From contig JABFQN010000016.1 of NCBI GenBank assembly GCA_019685555.1, forward strand, positions 1 through 39,191: a DNA stretch of 39,191 nucleotides, read 5' to 3'. Every line of letters starts with the position of its first letter. Position 1 is the first letter of the stretch. Both the position numbers and the translations under genes were made by a program. This DNA comes from Candidatus Bathyarchaeota archaeon A05DMB-3 (GTDB taxonomy: Archaea; Thermoproteota; Bathyarchaeia; Bathyarchaeales; Bathycorpusculaceae). This document shows positions 37,453 to 39,191 of this stretch, in pieces. The notes below the pieces were generated by a model. It was not told where the DNA came from, searched no databases, and saw nothing but the letters and a program-made list of their open reading frames with translations.

Positions 37453-39191
37453 ATGATGACCGAACGGAGAAGGCTGGCGATACTCGCGGTAGTAATTGTT
37501 CTCTTCAGCCTTGCATTTGTAAACATAAAAATGGGTTTTTCTAATAACGCTGGAGGTAAAATAGACCTCTTCACGCAAAAAGATCCTTTTAATGGAAAAG
37601 GTTTAAACATGCCAAGCGATGCATTTGCTCCGGAAGAGATTGTTTTCTTATATGCTTTAGTTGAATACAATGGATATCCACGGCAAAATTTGCTGGTAAC
37701 TTTTTCTGTGAAAAGTCCGGATGAATCATCATTCAGTTTAACTGCTGCAACTAACGCGAGTGGTATTGCTTCAATAAACTTCACTATACCCCATAAGTGT
37801 CCTCCATATGAAAATGAGACTCTAGGAGAATGGTCTTCAAGAGCAACCGTTGTTATAGGAGATGCTGTTTTCCAAGACACCTTAACCTTTAAAGTGGGCT
37901 GGATTGTCGAACTTCTTGGAGTAAGAACCATTGACGGAAATCTTGTGCAGCGGGACAGTTTTGGGATAACTGGGGATGTTGGGTTGGAGATTTCTTTGAA
38001 AAATATCGCTATGACCGAGAAGAATGCTACATTAACGGTGGTTATACAAGATGAATTAAATGTCCCGGTAAGTTTTCTTACAATAGACAACTTTGAAGTC
38101 CAGCCGAACGAGAAAACAATTTTTTTGTACACTGAATTGAACATTCCGAAATGGGCTCATGTAGGGAAAGCAAAAGTTTTTGTCTCGGCTTTTACAGCAT
38201 TGCCAAGTCAAAACGGAGTTGCATATTGTCCTACAGTATCTGCAGAGTTTTTCATTACAATTTGCGAACCTATACTGTTGGAATTCCATGATACCGCGAT
38301 TTTGAAGGTAACTCTATCGACCACTTCAGCCAGAATTGGAGAACCAGTTTACGTAAGCGTTAAAGTTAGAAATGAAGGAACAGCCGTGGAGAGCTTCAAT
38401 GTTAACCTATACATGAACAATCAGGTTATTGGTGTATTGGATGTTTTGAATCTTGCACCTTACTCATCAACAATTCTGGGTTTTACGGTTAACACGTCAA
38501 GCCTTATTCCTGGAAATTATTTGGTTTCGGCTACCGTTCTCCCAATATTACATGAAGCTGATGTTACAGACAATACCTTTGTTGATGGCTATATTGAAGT
38601 AAGACCAGCTGTAAACCAATTTTTGGTAACATTTGAAAAAACGGGGCTTCCTACCGACGCACATGGAATTGTTCTAACCGTAAACGGTTTAATAAAAACG
38701 ATTTATGATCTGCCGTACAGCTTTTGGGTTGAAGAAGGAAGTACTGTAACATATACATATGAAGAAACTGTTTCAAGTACAGTTTCAGGCAAACGATTTA
38801 AACTTGATAGTATAACGGGGCCATCTTCACCGATGATAGTGACAGATAATGTAACGGTTGTTGGAAACTATAAGACTCAATATTATCTGTGGGTTTCTTC
38901 ACTTTATGGTTCACCAGCCCCACAAAGTGGGTGGTTTGACGCTGGAACAAGCATCACAGCTTCTGTAACTTCTCCATGGTTAGGACCGGAGGGCACACGT
39001 TACTTATGCTTAGGCTGGGTGGGAACCGGAAGCGTACCACCTTCTGGAACAAGCTTGGCAATAACTTTCACTATTTATCAGCCTTCTACTATTATATGGA
39101 ACTGGAAAACTCAGTATTATTTGGCTGTGGTTTCGCCTTATGGTGTTGTTGGCGGTGTTGGCTGGTATGACGCTAATGAGACGGCTTATGC
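37453..39191 (+). CDS. Large surface protein, partial (C-terminus outside window)
   Basis: From ATG 37453 the frame stays open for 579 codons to the right edge. An N-terminal signal anchor follows a basic start (MTERRR, then LAILAVVIVLFSLAFV). Several beta domains follow: a big-domain-like region (EIVFLYALVEYNGYPRQN), a CARDB-like domain (VTLSTTSARIGEPVYVSVKVRNEGT..., from about 38310), and from about 38870 a repeat that begins KTQYYL. KTQYY occurs at 38872 and 39106, a 78-residue period, each followed by a YG and a GW-DA motif. Many sequons (NAS, NFT, NET, NAT, NVT) fit a glycosylated surface protein. The open frame on the opposite strand (37320-38144) is a shadow. Confidence 0.8.
   Translation, partial: MMTERRRLAILAVVIVLFSLAFVNIKMGFSNNAGGKIDLFTQKDPFNGKGLNMPSDAFAPEEIVFLYALVEYNGYPRQNLLVTFSVKSPDESSFSLTAATNASGIASINFTIPHKCPPYENETLGEWSSRATVVIGDAVFQDTLTFKVGWIVELLGVRTIDGNLVQRDSFGITGDVGLEISLKNIAMTEKNATLTVVIQDELNVPVSFLTIDNFEVQPNEKTIFLYTELNIPKWAHVGKAKVFVSAFTALPSQNGVAYCPTVSAEFFITICEPILLEFHDTAILKVTLSTTSARIGEPVYVSVKVRNEGTAVESFNVNLYMNNQVIGVLDVLNLAPYSSTILGFTVNTSSLIPGNYLVSATVLPILHEADVTDNTFVDGYIEVRPAVNQFLVTFEKTGLPTDAHGIVLTVNGLIKTIYDLPYSFWVEEGSTVTYTYEETVSSTVSGKRFKLDSITGPSSPMIVTDNVTVVGNYKTQYYLWVSSLYGSPAPQSGWFDAGTSITASVTSPWLGPEGTRYLCLGWVGTGSVPPSGTSLAITFTIYQPSTIIWNWKTQYYLAVVSPYGVVGGVGWYDANETAY

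Noticed and set aside
37320-38144. 274-codon minus-strand frame at the right end
   Set aside because: It is a shadow of the plus-strand surface protein, which is open for 579 codons with a signal anchor and repeats.
1-39191. CRISPR arrays or insertion sequences
   Set aside because: No regularly spaced direct repeats and no transposase or integrase gene were seen; the only repeats are the two short tRNA-end copies and protein-coding repeats.

Overview
The window looks like archaeal chromosome, most likely a TACK lineage such as Candidatus Bathyarchaeia (inferred from gene content; no search was run). Archaeal markers are: tRNA genes with introns at position 37/38; TATA elements about 26-30 nt before starts; leaderless or Shine-Dalgarno (SD)-led genes with many GTG/TTG starts; UPF0147 and UPF0148 proteins; TRAM-domain proteins; class I lysyl-tRNA synthetase; and the archaeal mevalonate genes HMG-CoA synthase and phosphomevalonate dehydratase (aconitase X). 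Genes are densely packed and no gene-free stretch exceeds about 300 bases.

Layout. 1-343: a 5S rRNA (minus strand, running off the left edge) diverges from a tRNA-Trp that appears to carry two introns. 343-1019: a putative toxin-antitoxin pair lies between the tRNA-Trp 3' end and a partial copy of that 3' end. 1217-5492: a JAMM metalloprotease-like protein with a tiny membrane peptide behind it, a minus-strand operon (GNAT acetyltransferase, unknown protein, MBL-fold hydrolase), and a small HEXXH metalloprotein. 5516-12184: the most intriguing block. A five-gene minus-strand operon, four of whose genes encode membrane proteins (one DUF6754-like), diverges from a MutL-like ASKHA ATPase and a KOW-containing partner. 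No glutamate mutase is present. 12209-15564: a small membrane protein and a D-aminoacylase/amidohydrolase pair. 15634-16525: a TRAM / OB-fold / TRAM mini-operon. 16719-21901: a MacB-like ABC ATPase, a 1062-residue exported beta-sandwich protein and an FtsX-type permease. 21923-23086: a Yip1-like membrane protein with a large extracytoplasmic insert.

23136-28515 holds isoprenoid genes on the minus strand: a thiolase homologue whose usual catalytic residues look replaced, HMG-CoA synthase fused to a zinc-ribbon/OB (DUF35) domain, and both subunits of phosphomevalonate dehydratase. Between them sit a TIGR04076 protein, a second TA module with a frameshifted, truncated RelE-type toxin, and tRNA-Glu. 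This module also lies between a tRNA 3' end and a partial copy of it, so the two TA loci share one architecture.

28528-37319 is mostly housekeeping: an HD phosphohydrolase, thymidylate kinase, UPF0148 and UPF0147 proteins, a secreted protein with a possible C-terminal sorting tail, a cupin, a COG2509 flavoprotein, a zinc-ribbon protein, LysRS and an intron-bearing tRNA-Arg. From 37453 a long surface protein is open to the right edge of the window.

Gene starts were revised where SD or TATA spacing favoured another codon. Two genes seem to begin at near-cognate codons (ATC at 4971, ACG at 28090).
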